Part shown: positions 21,301 to 30,899 of the stretch, one piece after another | Position numbering within the stretch: the first letter of the stretch is position 1 | Layout of the letters: each line of letters opens with the position of its first letter | From: Chara braunii | Taxonomy: Eukaryota; Streptophyta; Charophyceae; Charales; Characeae | Assembly: GCA_003427395.1 (NCBI GenBank) | Contig: BFEA01000814.1 | Location: forward strand, 184,865 to 229,118 | DNA length: 44,254 nucleotides | Reading direction: 5' to 3' | Made by a program: the position numbers and the translations under genes | Notes under the pieces: model-generated | Seen by the model: only the letters and a program-made list of their open reading frames with translations | Databases searched by the model: none | Told to the model about the DNA's origin: nothing

Positions 21301-23821
21301 CAGCATAAGGCAAGGAGCTGCTCGGCTCGTCTCGATAACCATCTTGTTCGAGGCACAGCACGACCTGAAGACCAACTTGCACTGCTCGCGATACCAGCAT
21401 ACCAACAAGCTTGTTCCATTCCAAGCAAAGAACATCACCATCGCCGGGAAGCCGCACAGGACCTGACGAGAGTACGACGTAAGGGATTCCGTTATCCTTT
21501 ACGGTGGCCGGAGTAGCATTGGACAAAAAGCTGTGTGCGGCGAATTCGATTCCCTTTCCCTCGATGATCCGCTCCTTTGTCTTGCGATGATCCTTGAGCG
21601 GCACGGAGATGACCACGTCACAGAAATCCAGCGTTGCCTTCTCCAGATTCCGCAGGCACACATCAACGTCGTTCGACTCCCAGCAATCGACCAATAGCAA
21701 CCTTTTGCCCGATATCGACCTCGCCCACAAATCTCCGAAGGCATACTGGCACGCCCTTTGGAAGCCGCTAAACCGCGCGGTGAATTGCTCGATCCCCACA
21801 CGACCACTCCCTGCCTCCATTGCAAGCCATCGCTCAATCTCACGCTTCCATTCCAATATAGTAGTCCACAACCAGCGCGGGCACGAAGACTCCCTCTTCT
21901 CCACTTCGCTGATGTAAATATTCCATTGGTTCCTCGCGCTGCTCATCTCTGCGACTCTGCGCTCGTACACACTGAGCTTCTCGGCAAGCTGCCTCCAACC
22001 AGAGATCTCATCCGGAGATCGTTGCCCGGACTTATGAAACACGGCAGGGAGTGAACTCTGCCCCTCGTCAAGGCCCATCATCCCGCATCGGTCAATGGTC
22101 AGAAGAGGGAGAAGAGGGCTGACGTTATGCTTCCCTACTCTCACAAATATTTTGCCAACTCGTACCACTTCTCCTTTGTCTCCTCTCCGCTCAAATAACT
22201 CCAGACACATCTGATCATCCTGTGGATCACGCGTCCAAAAACTGAGAGCCGGCAATACGTGGCTAACCGGCCTCTTGCGCTGTTGAAAATAGAAGTTAGT
22301 CCTTTCTCTCCGATCATAATACTCAATGATTGTCGCATGTGTCTCTGTAACCTGTTGGCTCCAAACAGCAAAGAGCGCTGCGCCTCGCACAATGGCTTCG
22401 TCTTGACAAGGGTGCGCCTTTGGCTCCAAGTGGAAGACCTTGTTAAACTTCTGGAAGACCTTTGGAATGCGTGCTGACCCACCGACAAACACAGCGTCGC
22501 TCACCTCGTTATTCTTAGTCTTCGTGTCCTTTAAGAGTCGACGGACGCAATCCATGCACTCGTCCAGCAAACTCTTACACCTTTTCTCAAATTCAGCTCG
22601 GCGGATGCTTACCTTGTTGTCGTTATCGCCGCCGAGGAGGAACTCAACGTCAACCAGGACGTCCTGTAGGGTACTCAGATCTTCTTTCGCTTTTTCACTC
22701 GCCGTCTTCAGTCCGCACAACGTGCTGGCGTTTATCGCCGGAGTCGGACCAAACTGCTCTCGCACGCGATGGAGTATCAGTTCCATCATTTTGTGGTCGA
22801 AATCCATGCCTCCGAGACTTGGATTGCCGTTCACGGAGTCCACGGTGAGCGACCCCCCGACGATAGTAACGACGGCAACTTCAAAGTTACCTCCACCCAG
22901 CGCGATCATGAGCAGCTTCACGCCTCGCGGATGATCTTCTTCGCCCAGTTGACATTCTTCAGCGACACCGTCGCTGCGGCCTGAGGAGGTAAGTCCCGCA
23001 TGCTCGGCGTAGCACAAAGCAGCCGCTGTCGATTCACTCACTAATTGCACATCTTTAAAACCAGCGATCTCGGCCGCCAGTTTGGTCGCTGATCGCTGCC
23101 TATCGGAGTAGAGTGCTGGAACGGTAATGACTGCCGCCTCCAGCTCTTTGCACCCGAGAAACGTCTCGGCATCACTCTTCATTTTTGCCAGAAGCATCCC
23201 TAAAATCTGCTCAGGCGCTAAGCGCCTCTTGCCATCATCTTGCACACAAGGCCCCGCTTCCTGTGCTTCAGAAGTGCAGACCTCTTTGTGCTGAAACTGA
23301 CTCTCACTACTTGCGCTGACCTGATTTCCACGGTTGCTGATTAAAGAAGACAGTAATTCACTCTTCACTTCCAGCAACGCCTCGCCGGATTCTCCCTTAA
23401 GGACGGTGAACGACCACCATTTCTTCTCCTCCTCTGTAATCGAGTCGTAATCGCGTCCGATAAGGCGTTTCACCTCGTAAAGCAAGTTTTCGGGTTTACG
23501 CAGCACCTGACTCTGTGCTTGCCCTCCCACTAAACGTTTCCTGTCCGTGAATGCGATAAGGGATGGAGTCGAGAGCTTCCCCGACGAGTCCGGTATGACA
23601 CGGACCACCCCATTCTGACACACCGCCACCGAACAAGACGAAGTACCGAGGTCAATCGCAATGCGAGGAGGCGCGTTAGCACGTTCCAGCTTAACCCGCG
23701 AAGAAGATGTACCGGGCCCGATCGCTTTGCCACGTGGCGTCAGCGTCCCAGCCATTACGTTCCTTCTCTCCCCATCGTTTCCTAGTCCTCCTTTTCTCCG
23801 CAATAGCTTGGCGGCGAACAT
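18335..23821 (-). CDS. Hsp70-like protein fused to four triosephosphate-isomerase-like domains (paralogue 1)
   Basis: An intronless frame of 1,828 codons. Residues 53-490 form an Hsp70 ATPase domain: IDLGTSS (56-62), KRLIGRDYDS (118-127), SESTAAA (262-268), NGNPSLGGMDFD (331-342), VFVGGSARIPKV (444-455). The second phosphate loop reads ALGGGNFEV, so the usual Asp is Ala307 and the usual Thr is Asn312. Residues 491-590 keep an Hsp70 beta-sandwich pattern (LTIDRCGMM). There is no helical lid. Two modules follow, each with a Trp-rich helical segment (623-705, 1231-1310), a full TIM-like domain (706-1000, 1311-1600) and a second TIM-like domain (1009-1204, 1613-1815). TPI signatures include TTRILTGGG and DEIDGFLLEGGF. 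TPI active-site residues are substituted throughout. The first 12 residues are basic and could be an organelle presequence. Function is unknown; a catalytically inert scaffold or sensor is inference. Confidence 0.93.
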   Translation of the reverse strand: MFAAKLLRRKGGLGNDGERRNVMAGTLTPRGKAIGPGTSSSRVKLERANAPPRIAIDLGTSSCSVAVCQNGVVRVIPDSSGKLSTPSLIAFTDRKRLVGGQAQSQVLRKPENLLYEVKRLIGRDYDSITEEEKKWWSFTVLKGESGEALLEVKSELLSSLISNRGNQVSASSESQFQHKEVCTSEAQEAGPCVQDDGKRRLAPEQILGMLLAKMKSDAETFLGCKELEAAVITVPALYSDRQRSATKLAAEIAGFKDVQLVSESTAAALCYAEHAGLTSSGRSDGVAEECQLGEEDHPRGVKLLMIALGGGNFEVAVVTIVGGSLTVDSVNGNPSLGGMDFDHKMMELILHRVREQFGPTPAINASTLCGLKTASEKAKEDLSTLQDVLVDVEFLLGGDNDNKVSIRRAEFEKRCKSLLDECMDCVRRLLKDTKTKNNEVSDAVFVGGSARIPKVFQKFNKVFHLEPKAHPCQDEAIVRGAALFAVWSQQVTETHATIIEYYDRRERTNFYFQQRKRPVSHVLPALSFWTRDPQDDQMCLELFERRGDKGEVVRVGKIFVRVGKHNVSPLLPLLTIDRCGMMGLDEGQSSLPAVFHKSGQRSPDEISGWRQLAEKLSVYERRVAEMSSARNQWNIYISEVEKRESSCPRWLWTTILEWKREIERWLAMEAGSGRVGIEQFTARFSGFQRACQYAFGDLWARSISGKRLLLVDCWESNDVDVCLRNLEKATLDFCDVVISVPLKDHRKTKERIIEGKGIEFAAHSFLSNATPATVKDNGIPYVVLSSGPVRLPGDGDVLCLEWNKLVGMLVSRAVQVGLQVVLCLEQDGYRDEPSSSLPYAVDDENRRCEAQLKALLQSIGPSNWRNITIAYLPPPNLCWAKELPRKEAANPQQSGVLPRKNDVLDTVLPQRNEVLDTVLPRKNDVLDTVLPRKNDVLDTVRHIRKVIGDFVSAEAAKTTRILTGGGAALELWNVLMEQDEIDGFLLEGGFRDSRLLKRLHQPTREGTSKALLCRAADGDAILDQRNMECMHNVSRDLMAGEEVDWIPVKYKVTEINFGVHRDEGTGSIGMVWKGGAIVQDDNNNKGKNRRRVKIVPIFELWDGEKLQEGIEKQLSPWREEIKRTDDEGEKLVLEYRPVSCVDMAGNLPVVIETAHALIRRWVLTNTSPEVARAVRIVCSLDGLPPETYREITRNPNVDGASLRLDSAGDAQVSAGSAPANESQLAERLTVRSARHQWKKYIDEVEKKESSCQRWLWSVILERKRDMERWLGRKEVEGGCVEREQFTSRFAEFRRACEYAFGALWGRSMSGKKFLIVDCWYSSEIKQCLQNLVGSRGRDRDLCDVVISMPLKDLRKTKERIAKTEGIRLAVLSLSPHATPDALAQSGIPYVLLKAGPAVMDSGEREHLCSGWNKIVGDQVSLALQAGLHVVLCIGRNECDYLEVSNEARASELEEEKRHCEAQIRDIVSRVGKDFRNIAVAYLPPSHVLPAATTEATIEAAATTEATIEAAATLATTEAATKAAEATSRPQWDASETARHIRCVIKDLVSAEAAEETRILIGRCEEEESWDTFINLRHEIDGFLLVAGLRDPLFFDKLVRKGGPSEKIRRERKGKVLLCGLQDENATLSMYDVIWLSAITEKLMGAEEVVWIKTKHIPTLAVSSGTSMITEINGTYAFLWKGGHVTTDYSGEVEEARKAKIFPILESHNDSRGQEVAEALSPQLSALWKELEVKKDSDWSGLLLEYRPADGVNSADSLLEAVERAHAHIRGWLLENFGAEAAQEVRIVCFLEDELESETRRQIVHLPNVDGVSLHLPDRRTVRRTGLAA
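19241..19354 (-). repeat. Ala-Thr-Glu repeat tract in the TIM-like domain A2
   Basis: Residues 1490-1527 are repeats of ATTEATIEAA type. They sit directly after the AYLPP motif, the position of the TPI catalytic loop 6. The paralogue has a shorter ATTEA tract at the same position. Confidence 0.85.
21002..21133 (-). repeat. 33-bp coding minisatellite (four copies) in the TIM-like domain A1
   Basis: Four in-frame copies of an 11-residue unit, LPRKNDVLDTV with small changes, at residues 897-940. They follow AYLPPPNLCW, again the loop-6 position of a TIM barrel. The paralogue lacks this array and has unrelated residues there. Confidence 0.92.
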
Positions 23822-24773
23822 TTCAACTGTCTACTGAACTATTTTGCGATTGAGAATCTGTTCCTTTGCGAGTTGCTATACGTCCTTTCTTTCGCACTGC
23901 TCGCATGACTTTCGATCTTACTCCTCCTCCTCCCAGTTCCTCGCTCTCACTCTCCCTCTCCGCTTCCTCTCCTTACAGCACTCTTGCCCTCTCTAACAGT
24001 TCTCAAATCATGTCGTAGTTCTGACAAACATGCCCCCGACGAGGCACTGACCACTGTGATTAATATTGACTATTGCCTAACTCTGGTGGCTATTCTGTTT
24101 CCTTCTCCCAGTACATCTGCTTGTCCACTTTTCAAAAGAGAGAGGAAACATAAAAAAGAACCTAGTGCACTTCCCTTAGGTAAGATTCCGTAAGAACAAC
24201 TCCAGGGCTTCCTCCATGTCCTACCACAGAGTGCACGTTCCCTCCGCGGTCCTCGGATTGCATTCACTTCCAGCACCACTGCCTTTCTCGTACAAAATAC
24301 CTTTATATCTACACTCAAATTCACTGACGTCACTGTCGGATGTTGTCATCTGCTTCGCGGAAGGAGCCAGCCTCGACTCGTTTTCCCGATCTTCCTCTTT
24401 TCTTCTTTCAACCTGGGAGCGAAGGCTGACGATCGAGAAAGCTCTGCGAATCTCAGAAGTCGTTTCCGCTTTCAGACGACTGCAAATGGAGCGTTCGTCA
24501 ACCTGAAACAGGGACGCAATCAAGCCACCAACGAGACAATGAGTGGAGTCGAGCGGCAATGCCATGCACGTGCTTTCGGACAATTAGGCTCGCTGCATAC
24601 CGAATCAGAAACTCAAGCGCAACAGAAACGCACGTTGGGAATGCGTCCACCAAAGAATATCGACTGCGGCAGAAGCGGACTTGTGGCGATGATAAACGGA
24701 TCATTGTCGATCTTGCCAGGAACAACTACCACACTGGAAGCGACAGGCGCTGAAACACACATCAACGGATCAT
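23822..24773. promoter_or_regulatory. 5' flank of paralogue 1, conserved with the right arm
   Basis: Pyrimidine-rich 5' leader (plus-strand CTCTCACTCTCCCTCTCCG) just upstream of the start, matching the purine-rich leader before 34376. The block at 24300-24500 aligns with 33980-33750 (read in reverse), for example GTCATC(T/C)GCT(T/G)(C/T)GCGGAA. No clear TATA box is seen. The conservation may be regulatory, an undescribed divergent exon, or simple inheritance from the duplication. Confidence 0.45.
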
Positions 24774-24902
24774 CCCTCTCTCTCTCTTTCTCTCTCTCGC
24801 GCGCGCGCGCGCGCAGCAGACAACCACCCACCCACACACGCACAAACACAGATCGCGACAGACGCGCAGACAGAGTGAGAGATATGTAAGGCGCGGATTT
24901 GG

Positions 24903-24947
<45 letters not shown>
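24774..24947. repeat. CT, CG, CA and GA microsatellite cluster
   Basis: (CT)n at 24774-24800, (CG)n at about 24800-24814, a CA-rich stretch to about 24850, then (GA)n at 24907-24947. The order mirrors the CT/CA/GA tracts at 33.5-32.6 kb in the other arm. Confidence 0.85.
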
Positions 24948-24948
<1 letters not shown>

Positions 24949-25289
24949 ACTCCTCCGCAGCTTCTCTCAGAGCAGTCGTTGCTTCAAAATGACCTGAGCA
25001 AACAAGTATTGATCAAGATGCTCGGTTCAGTATCCTCCTCCGCATGCCCATTCTGCGCAATAAGTAACCAAGATGATCACGTTGCCGAATACGGTGCAAT
25101 TTGTTCTGGTGCCGTTGTCACCCGTGGTCGCTATGTTGAGGTGAAGGGTTTAAGTGGGAAGTCAGACCGTGAGCAGACCACGAGGATCGATCTGTGCTGG
25201 CCGCGTCTCAGCGCAGCGATAGTTCTCTTCATCACAAACCAGAGAGTAGTTTGAGGGATAGGGGGTTCATGGCGCCGGGGCAATCAATT

Positions 25290-25910
25290 GACATCGAGTC
25301 GATGAATATAGTCCGACTGACTTATTCGTGAAGTGATAGGTTAATTGACTCATTGATACCTAGATTGATAATGTTGTAGCTTGATTGATAGACTAGCTGT
25401 GTGATCAATCCGCTTACGGTCAGTGAATATCGATCCGATGACTGATTCGCGAATTTATACACCGATGAACTGAATGGTTGATCGACTCATTGATCCATCC
25501 ATGGCAGAGGGATTGATTAATTCATTGACTGAGAAATTGATTCAATGATTGAATGACTGACACATTTGATCGACTGAGTGAGTGATTGATTGACCGATTG
25601 ACTCGTTTGATCGACTGATTGATTGATTACAATTGATTCATTGATTTCATGGATTGATGGATTAATGGATTGATGGATTGATTGATCGTTCTATTTTATA
25701 TTTGATTGATTACTTGGTTGATTGATTGATTGATTCATTGATTGATTGATTGATTAGATAGGTCAACAGTTTGATTGGTTGATGACATGTCAGATGGATT
25801 GGTTTATTAATGGATTGATGGACTGATTGATTGGTTGATTGCCTGATTGGCTGATTGACCTCTTGATCATTTGTTTACCTGTTTCATCAATATATTGCGT
25901 GATAAGTTTC
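25290..25910. repeat. Degenerate GATT tetranucleotide satellite, left arm
   Basis: About 600 bp dominated by GATTGATT and variants. The right arm has an AATC tract (31795-32170), its reverse complement, at a similar distance from its gene. Confidence 0.9.
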
Positions 25911-26733
25911 ACTGTTGGTTAAAAGCTTAATTTATTGCGTGCTTGCTCCTGAAAATGCGTAGTAAAGGGAACAGTTCAATGAACTGGTCGTACACGTGAG
26001 GCCGATGAAAGGATCGAAGAAAGCGGAGGGAAGAGAGGGAACGAGTAGCAGGAAAAGGACCGGAGAAAGGCTCACAAGTGGATGGTTCAATCAGTCAGGC
26101 CAGAAAACGAACTCGCTGTCAATCAATCGGATTGGACAGAGACAGGGAGACACGATTTAAGAAAACGTCCAAACCGAAATAACAAATTCAGTCAAATCGG
26201 CATCTCAGTCGAGCAAGCAGAAAACCAACAAGTACCCAAGCGCTGACGTCGAGAGAAAAACCACAGGCCGATATTTATCACTCAGTCCATCAATCGAAAT
26301 CGAGCAATAACCTTTCGATCCACAACATGAGTTAATCCATCAAGCAAGAGGGGTAGAGAGAAGAACTACGGATTTTTTTTTTATTTTTTTTTTTTAGCTC
26401 GCGAAACCGTCATCTTGAGATCTGGCAGAGCAGGCCCGGTGTAGAGATAAGTACTCCAAGCAACATGTAAGCCAAGTGAGAAACACTTACGGCAGAGCAG
26501 GCCCGAGCATGAAAACCGTGTGGACAAGATAACATCTGAACACCAACTTGCTCGATTTGAGGCATCTTTCAGTCTAGATACAGCTATAATAAGAAGGTAG
26601 CCTCGTCTGAAAGAGAGAGAAAAAAAAAAAAGATATGAAACAAAACAGAGTAGAAAAGTTGGTACACCACGGAACTGTCGAAAAACGCCACAGGAAACAA
26701 ATGAGTAAAATACTACAAATCCTGAATGACCTA

Positions 26734-26846
26734 CCGTCTTCACACGAATAGAACGCCCGGTAATTTTATCGCTGCATTTGGACCGCCGAATGTTGCGCCA
26801 AATACAGCTATAATAACCCGGCGTTCTATTCGGGTGAAGACGGGCA
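26734..26846. mobile_element. Hairpin MITE, same family as 17448-17552
   Basis: Inverted repeats CCGTCTTCACACGAATAGAA and the reverse of TTCTATTCGGGTGAAGACGG, with CGCCCGGTAATTTTATCG against its imperfect complement. A TA flanks the left end; the right flank has lost it. Confidence 0.8.
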
Positions 26847-26861
26847 GGACAGGTCAGCTCG

Positions 26862-27285
26862 ATTGCATCTGTAAAGTTTTCGAAAAGAAGATAGGAAAAA
26901 AGGAAGGAATTTTAACACAAAAGGGTACCTAATGAGATTGAGAAGAGAGAGAATTTCGAAGAAAAAGTGTCACTCACCTAGATATCGAGCACAAAGAGTG
27001 ATCTCAAGGCCGTCCTTCTTCGTGGGAGCACACACACACACACACACACACACACAGGGGGGAAAAAAAAAAAAAAAAAAAACCTGGAAATGCAGTGCTT
27101 GCTCGTACCTGCATATAGCTACCGTCCTTGAGACTGATGGCATCTGTAAAGTTTTCGAAAAGAAGATAGGAAAAAAATGATGGAAATTTAAAAGAAAAGG
27201 GTACCGAAGTAGATTGAGATGAGAGAGAATTTCGAAGAAAAAGTGTGTACCTCACCTAGATATCACCGGTGCATAAAGAGTGATC
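26862..27285 (+). repeat. Direct repeat, period about 277 bp
   Basis: GCATCTGTAAAGTTTTCGAA and the following 130 bp, including GAGAGAGAATTTCGAAG and CACCTAGATATC, occur at about 26862-27000 and again at about 27139-27285, separated by CA and poly(A) tracts. Confidence 0.85.
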
Positions 27286-27307
27286 GGAAAGAGCGGGAAG
27301 CAGGAAT

Positions 27308-27308
<1 letters not shown>

Positions 27309-27367
<59 letters not shown>
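27309..27367. repeat. (GA)n microsatellite
   Basis: Uninterrupted GA run of about 59 bp. Confidence 0.95.
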
Positions 27368-27370
<3 letters not shown>

Positions 27371-27663
27371 AAGTGCTAGAATATTAGTGTATGCTCTAAG
27401 CAGACTGGAGAACCAATCTATAGAGAGAGGTTTGAGTTCTTGCCTCAGGGGATGTGATAGAAGACTATAGGACGATTTCGACTGATGAACTAATGACCAA
27501 ATCCAAAGGCTACAGTCATATTGATGCCAGCGCATCGGCGAGAGACGACCGTCACGATTCCTCAGAGGAAGGCAGGCACACGGGGGCCGCTGGCCAAAAA
27601 AAAGAAAAGAAAAAATAGAAAAGGGGCCACTGCAAGAGCTTCTTTCCCCGAAACTGCGCTTAC

Positions 27664-27785
27664 TATTTTCTTTCTTTCTTTCTTTCTTTTCTTTCTTTCG
27701 TTCTTTTCTTTCTTTCTTTCTTTTCTTTCTTTCTTTCCTTTCTTTCTTTTCTTTCTTTCTTTCTTTCTTTTCTTCTTTCTTTTTT
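27664..27785. repeat. (TTTC)n microsatellite
   Basis: CTTT repeats adjoining the left end of a fold-back element. The Lys/Glu-rich frames on the minus strand are repeat artefacts. Confidence 0.95.
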
Positions 27786-27787
27786 GG

Positions 27788-28446
27788 ATTTGAGGTTCTG
27801 GGCATGGTTCGGGTCGCACTGATGTACCTTTTCGCATGGGACAAGGCCGTGGCCGTCTGGAGAAATGGCGATTTGGTACTTTGCTCGCACCGTCCACAAA
27901 TTGTGCAAGACCGTTTGTGAAAGAATTTTCACCAATTTTTGAAGAAAATGCAAAAAAATTAAATAGGGTATCAAATTCCCTTGGCCACCCAGGCCGCTGA
28001 CAAATGGGCAGGCCAATAGTACATTTAGGACTTTGGCAAATCTGTGTGACCGGCCCTCTACCCTTTTTGGTGGGAAATTTGGGATTATAGGTCCCAGGAC
28101 CTATAATCCCAGGACCTATAATCCCAAAGTCCCAAAAAAAAGGGGAGATGGCCGGTCACACGGATCTACCAAATTCGCAAATAAACTATTCCTGTGCCCA
28201 TTTGTCAGCGGCCTGGGAAGCCGCGGGGCAAGGGGTCACCTGTGGAGGTGACCGCAAATGCCCTTTTTTTTTTTGCATTTTCTTCAAAAATTGGCAAAAC
28301 ATCGTTCACAAAAGTTCTTGCACAATTTGTGGATGGCGCCGTGTGACCAGCCAAGTACCAAATCCCCATTTCTCCAGACGGCCGCGACCTTGTCCCATTT
28401 GAAAAGGTACAGCAGTGTGAAGTGAACCATGCCCAAAACCTCAAAT
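27788..28446. mobile_element. Fold-back element with arms of about 320 bp
   Basis: Left arm 27788-28110 and right arm 28117-28446 are imperfect inverted copies. Both start TTTGAGGTT(C/T)TGGGCATGGT and share GGACAAGG(C/T)CG(T/C)GGCCGTCTGG and GGCCGCTGACAAATGGGCA. The centre is a palindromic GGGATTATAGGTCC / GGACCTATAATCCC repeat. No coding region. The whole unit would form one long hairpin if transcribed. Confidence 0.85.
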
Positions 28447-28996
28447 CGGCCCTTCCCAAATCCGCATATTTTGCGGATTTGGGGTCGCCATGTGAGTATG
28501 CCCTCACTGCATACCCAAAATCGTATTTTCTTTAAATAAAATGGGATGCCCGATTTTGGAAAATAGTGGCTGGACCGATCACACTGCTTCCCCATTTCGC
28601 AACATTTTGCAACAGGCAAGGTTGGGGCCACCTGGATTTTGGTTCCTCTTCGGCTGCTCCCGTCACACTGCCAGATCGCATTTCCTGGCAATATCTTCGT
28701 CTTCGAATTTCTTTCCATTTCCATTTCCTTTCCATTTCCATTTCCGCAGGTTCATTCCAAACAAGAAAAGGAATTTGCGATAACCTCCCGCGGTTACCCC
28801 AAATTCCCCAACCCACGGGTCACGAATATGTAGTTTGGGGAAATGAGATCCTGGTGTGGCGGAAATGAGATCCTGGTGTGACTATCCCTCGATACAATGT
28901 GTTTGGGGATTTTGGGGATTATGCGGATTTGGTACCGCAGTGTGAGCCGTGCCCTGAGCTAAGCCCGTTGGTGCGTGGCGTACCTTCCGTATAATC
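28447..28996. mobile_element. Fragments of related hairpin elements
   Basis: Two related end sequences read GTGAGTATGCCCTC (28491-28504) and GTGTGAGCCGTGCCCTGAG (near 28960), each preceded by GCGGATTTGG. They resemble the end of the 28997-29463 element. A nested set of partial insertions is the simplest reading. Confidence 0.45.
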
Positions 28997-29463
28997 TCAG
29001 GGCAAACTCACACGGGGACCAAATGAACCAAAATCCCAAAATTTGAGGCATTTTTGTGGTCACACGGGGTTGGCCCTGTACCCAAATGCCTCAAATAGTG
29101 ACCAAATGTCAGCGGCCTGCGAGGCCGCGGGGGTACCCTTTTTGAGACCACCTCCAGAGGTGTTCTCAAAGAACCAAACGCTTTTTTCTTTTTCTTTCCT
29201 CAATTTGAAGAAAATCGTAGAAGAATAAGACAACCAGCCGAAGTTGTTTTTTTTTTCTTTTTTCTTTTTTTGTTTTTCTTTTCTCTGGTGCCCCCCGTGT
29301 GACCACACGACCTTGCCCTAAGTGCAAAGTGTCAGGGTTGCGACTTCGTCCGTTCTGGACGAAGTCCGCACGTGTGACCACACAGGGACCAAATGACCCA
29401 AATAACCGTACCCAGATGCCTCAAATTTTTGGTTCATTTGGTCCCCGTGTGAGTATGCCCTCA
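28997..29463. mobile_element. TIR element (MITE), 467 bp
   Basis: Inverted ends of about 37 bp (T(C/G)AGGGCA(A/T)ACTCACACGG followed by GGACCAAATGAACCAAAA), with further imperfect pairing inward around TTTGAGGCAT. No clear target duplication; no coding capacity. The CAGGGCA-like tip resembles hAT elements, but only weakly. Confidence 0.75.
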
Positions 29464-30756
29464 GAGCGAGCATTTGGGAGAAATCACGAAAGGACCCCCC
29501 CCCTCCCCCTCTGTGGCAGTGTTTGTCCTCTTTTGATCGTCGACGACGAAGACCAACGGCCGCAAGCGAACGATCCGGATGAGTGCCACCTGGCCGCCCG
29601 TAGCGCGAGTTGTGCCATGACTCCTCGAGGCTTTTCTCTGGGAAACTTCTGCGTTCTTCTCTCGATGATGGGCACGCATCAACATAATTGAAGTAGGAGG
29701 ATCGGGGTTGTCGGCTCGATGGTTGCGCTCGTGATATATGCTTATCCTACTCCACGTGGCATCATCGGTCCTCAGGTAAGCATTCACGTCTCTCAGTAGA
29801 TTGTACTCCCATCTCGCTTCGAGCACCCTATTACTCTACGGCGTCCCTGCACCTATCTCGATGCAGACAAGGCCGCACTCACAACTAGACACGTAGAGTG
29901 CACGGAGAGCCTGCGCTGCCCGCCCCTCCCGCGAGTACCTCTGGCCATTCCTCCCTTCCTTTACCTCCGGGGGCGTTTGCAGAGCCCTAGATTAATTAGG
30001 TTGCTTTACAGGAAGCCCTAGATTATTAGGTTGCTTCGCAGATCTTTCCCCCCTCATTCCGGGGTCGTTTCTTTAAAGTTATCCCAGTTTGGTTGCCTCA
30101 TTCCCACACGGCAGTCCGATTCTGATACCCGTGTTTTTTTTTTTTTTTTTTTTTTTTGCTGGAAATATAGTTCCGAAAAGACAACACCGTATACCCGTGT
30201 TTTGGGACCCCTCCAGTCTTTTTTTTTCCCCCCCCCCTCCAGTCTTGGAGAATTCTACACAGGGGTACTTGTGCAGTTGCCCATCTTTTTGGCATGTCGT
30301 CATCTCCGATTGCCAGAGCAAACGATCAGTCCCTCACACAACTTTCTTTTTCTACGCCGTGTGACCTTCAACTGTATGCAGAGTGCCCAGCGATCACGCA
30401 GAACGGCTACGTAGCCCGTACTCGGCAGTTGGGGCGCCCGGTGGGGAAGACGGCATAGAATGTCTGAGCTCATTTCTGAAATCGGAAAAAAGCCGAGAAC
30501 TTGGGGACGTCTTCATGGCTATCTCCTCTCTTGAAAAGCTTGGTAGTGTATTCACCGTAGACATGAGCACCGCTTAGATTTCTAGGGCAGATTCTAGTCA
30601 ACGCACGATGATATTAACTCCTCGTTTCGTCTCTCTCACGAAGGGTTTGCACACTTCCTACCCATCGTCGACCTTTTTTTTTCGGACTTTCCTGCATATT
30701 TTTTCGACGCAGAATCCGCTTTTTGCCCCAGACCCCCTCCCTGCGGTTCTGTCCGG

Positions 30757-30799
<43 letters not shown>

Positions 30800-30899
30800 C
30801 CCTTTTTGAAAACACACTCGGCCCATCTACTCTTGGGGGGGCATCAGTCCGATTGCTTATCACGGGCAAGCATAGATGTACAGAATAGTACGAGAGATA
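29464..30899. other. Inter-arm spacer without a recognisable gene
   Basis: Short frames only. T-runs lie at about 30134-30157 and 30762-30799, with a C-run near 30231. No domain was recognised in any frame. Confidence 0.4.

Larger units (their letters stand above)
16805..27500 (-). repeat. Left arm of the large inverted duplication
   Basis: Read on the minus strand this arm carries, in order, the same landmarks as 30.9-41.4 kb on the plus strand. Outer 3' flank: GATGCTGTATGCG(C/T)GAGCTACC, TTGGTACTGTCATT, GGTAAAAGCAAGGTTGAGT, TCTCAATTCA(T/C)TGTGTGATGGAC. Then come the Hsp70-TIM gene, its 5' flank, CT/CA/GA microsatellites, a GATT-type tract, and segments sharing GGTTCAATCAGTC and TATCACTCAGTC. 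Matches are clear from 16.8 to 26.4 kb and become patchy towards 27.5 kb. Divergence is substantial, so this is an old duplication rather than an assembly copy. Confidence 0.85.

Noticed and set aside
27263-27897. Long Lys/Glu-rich minus-strand frames
   Set aside because: They are translations of the (TTTC)n and (GA)n microsatellites.
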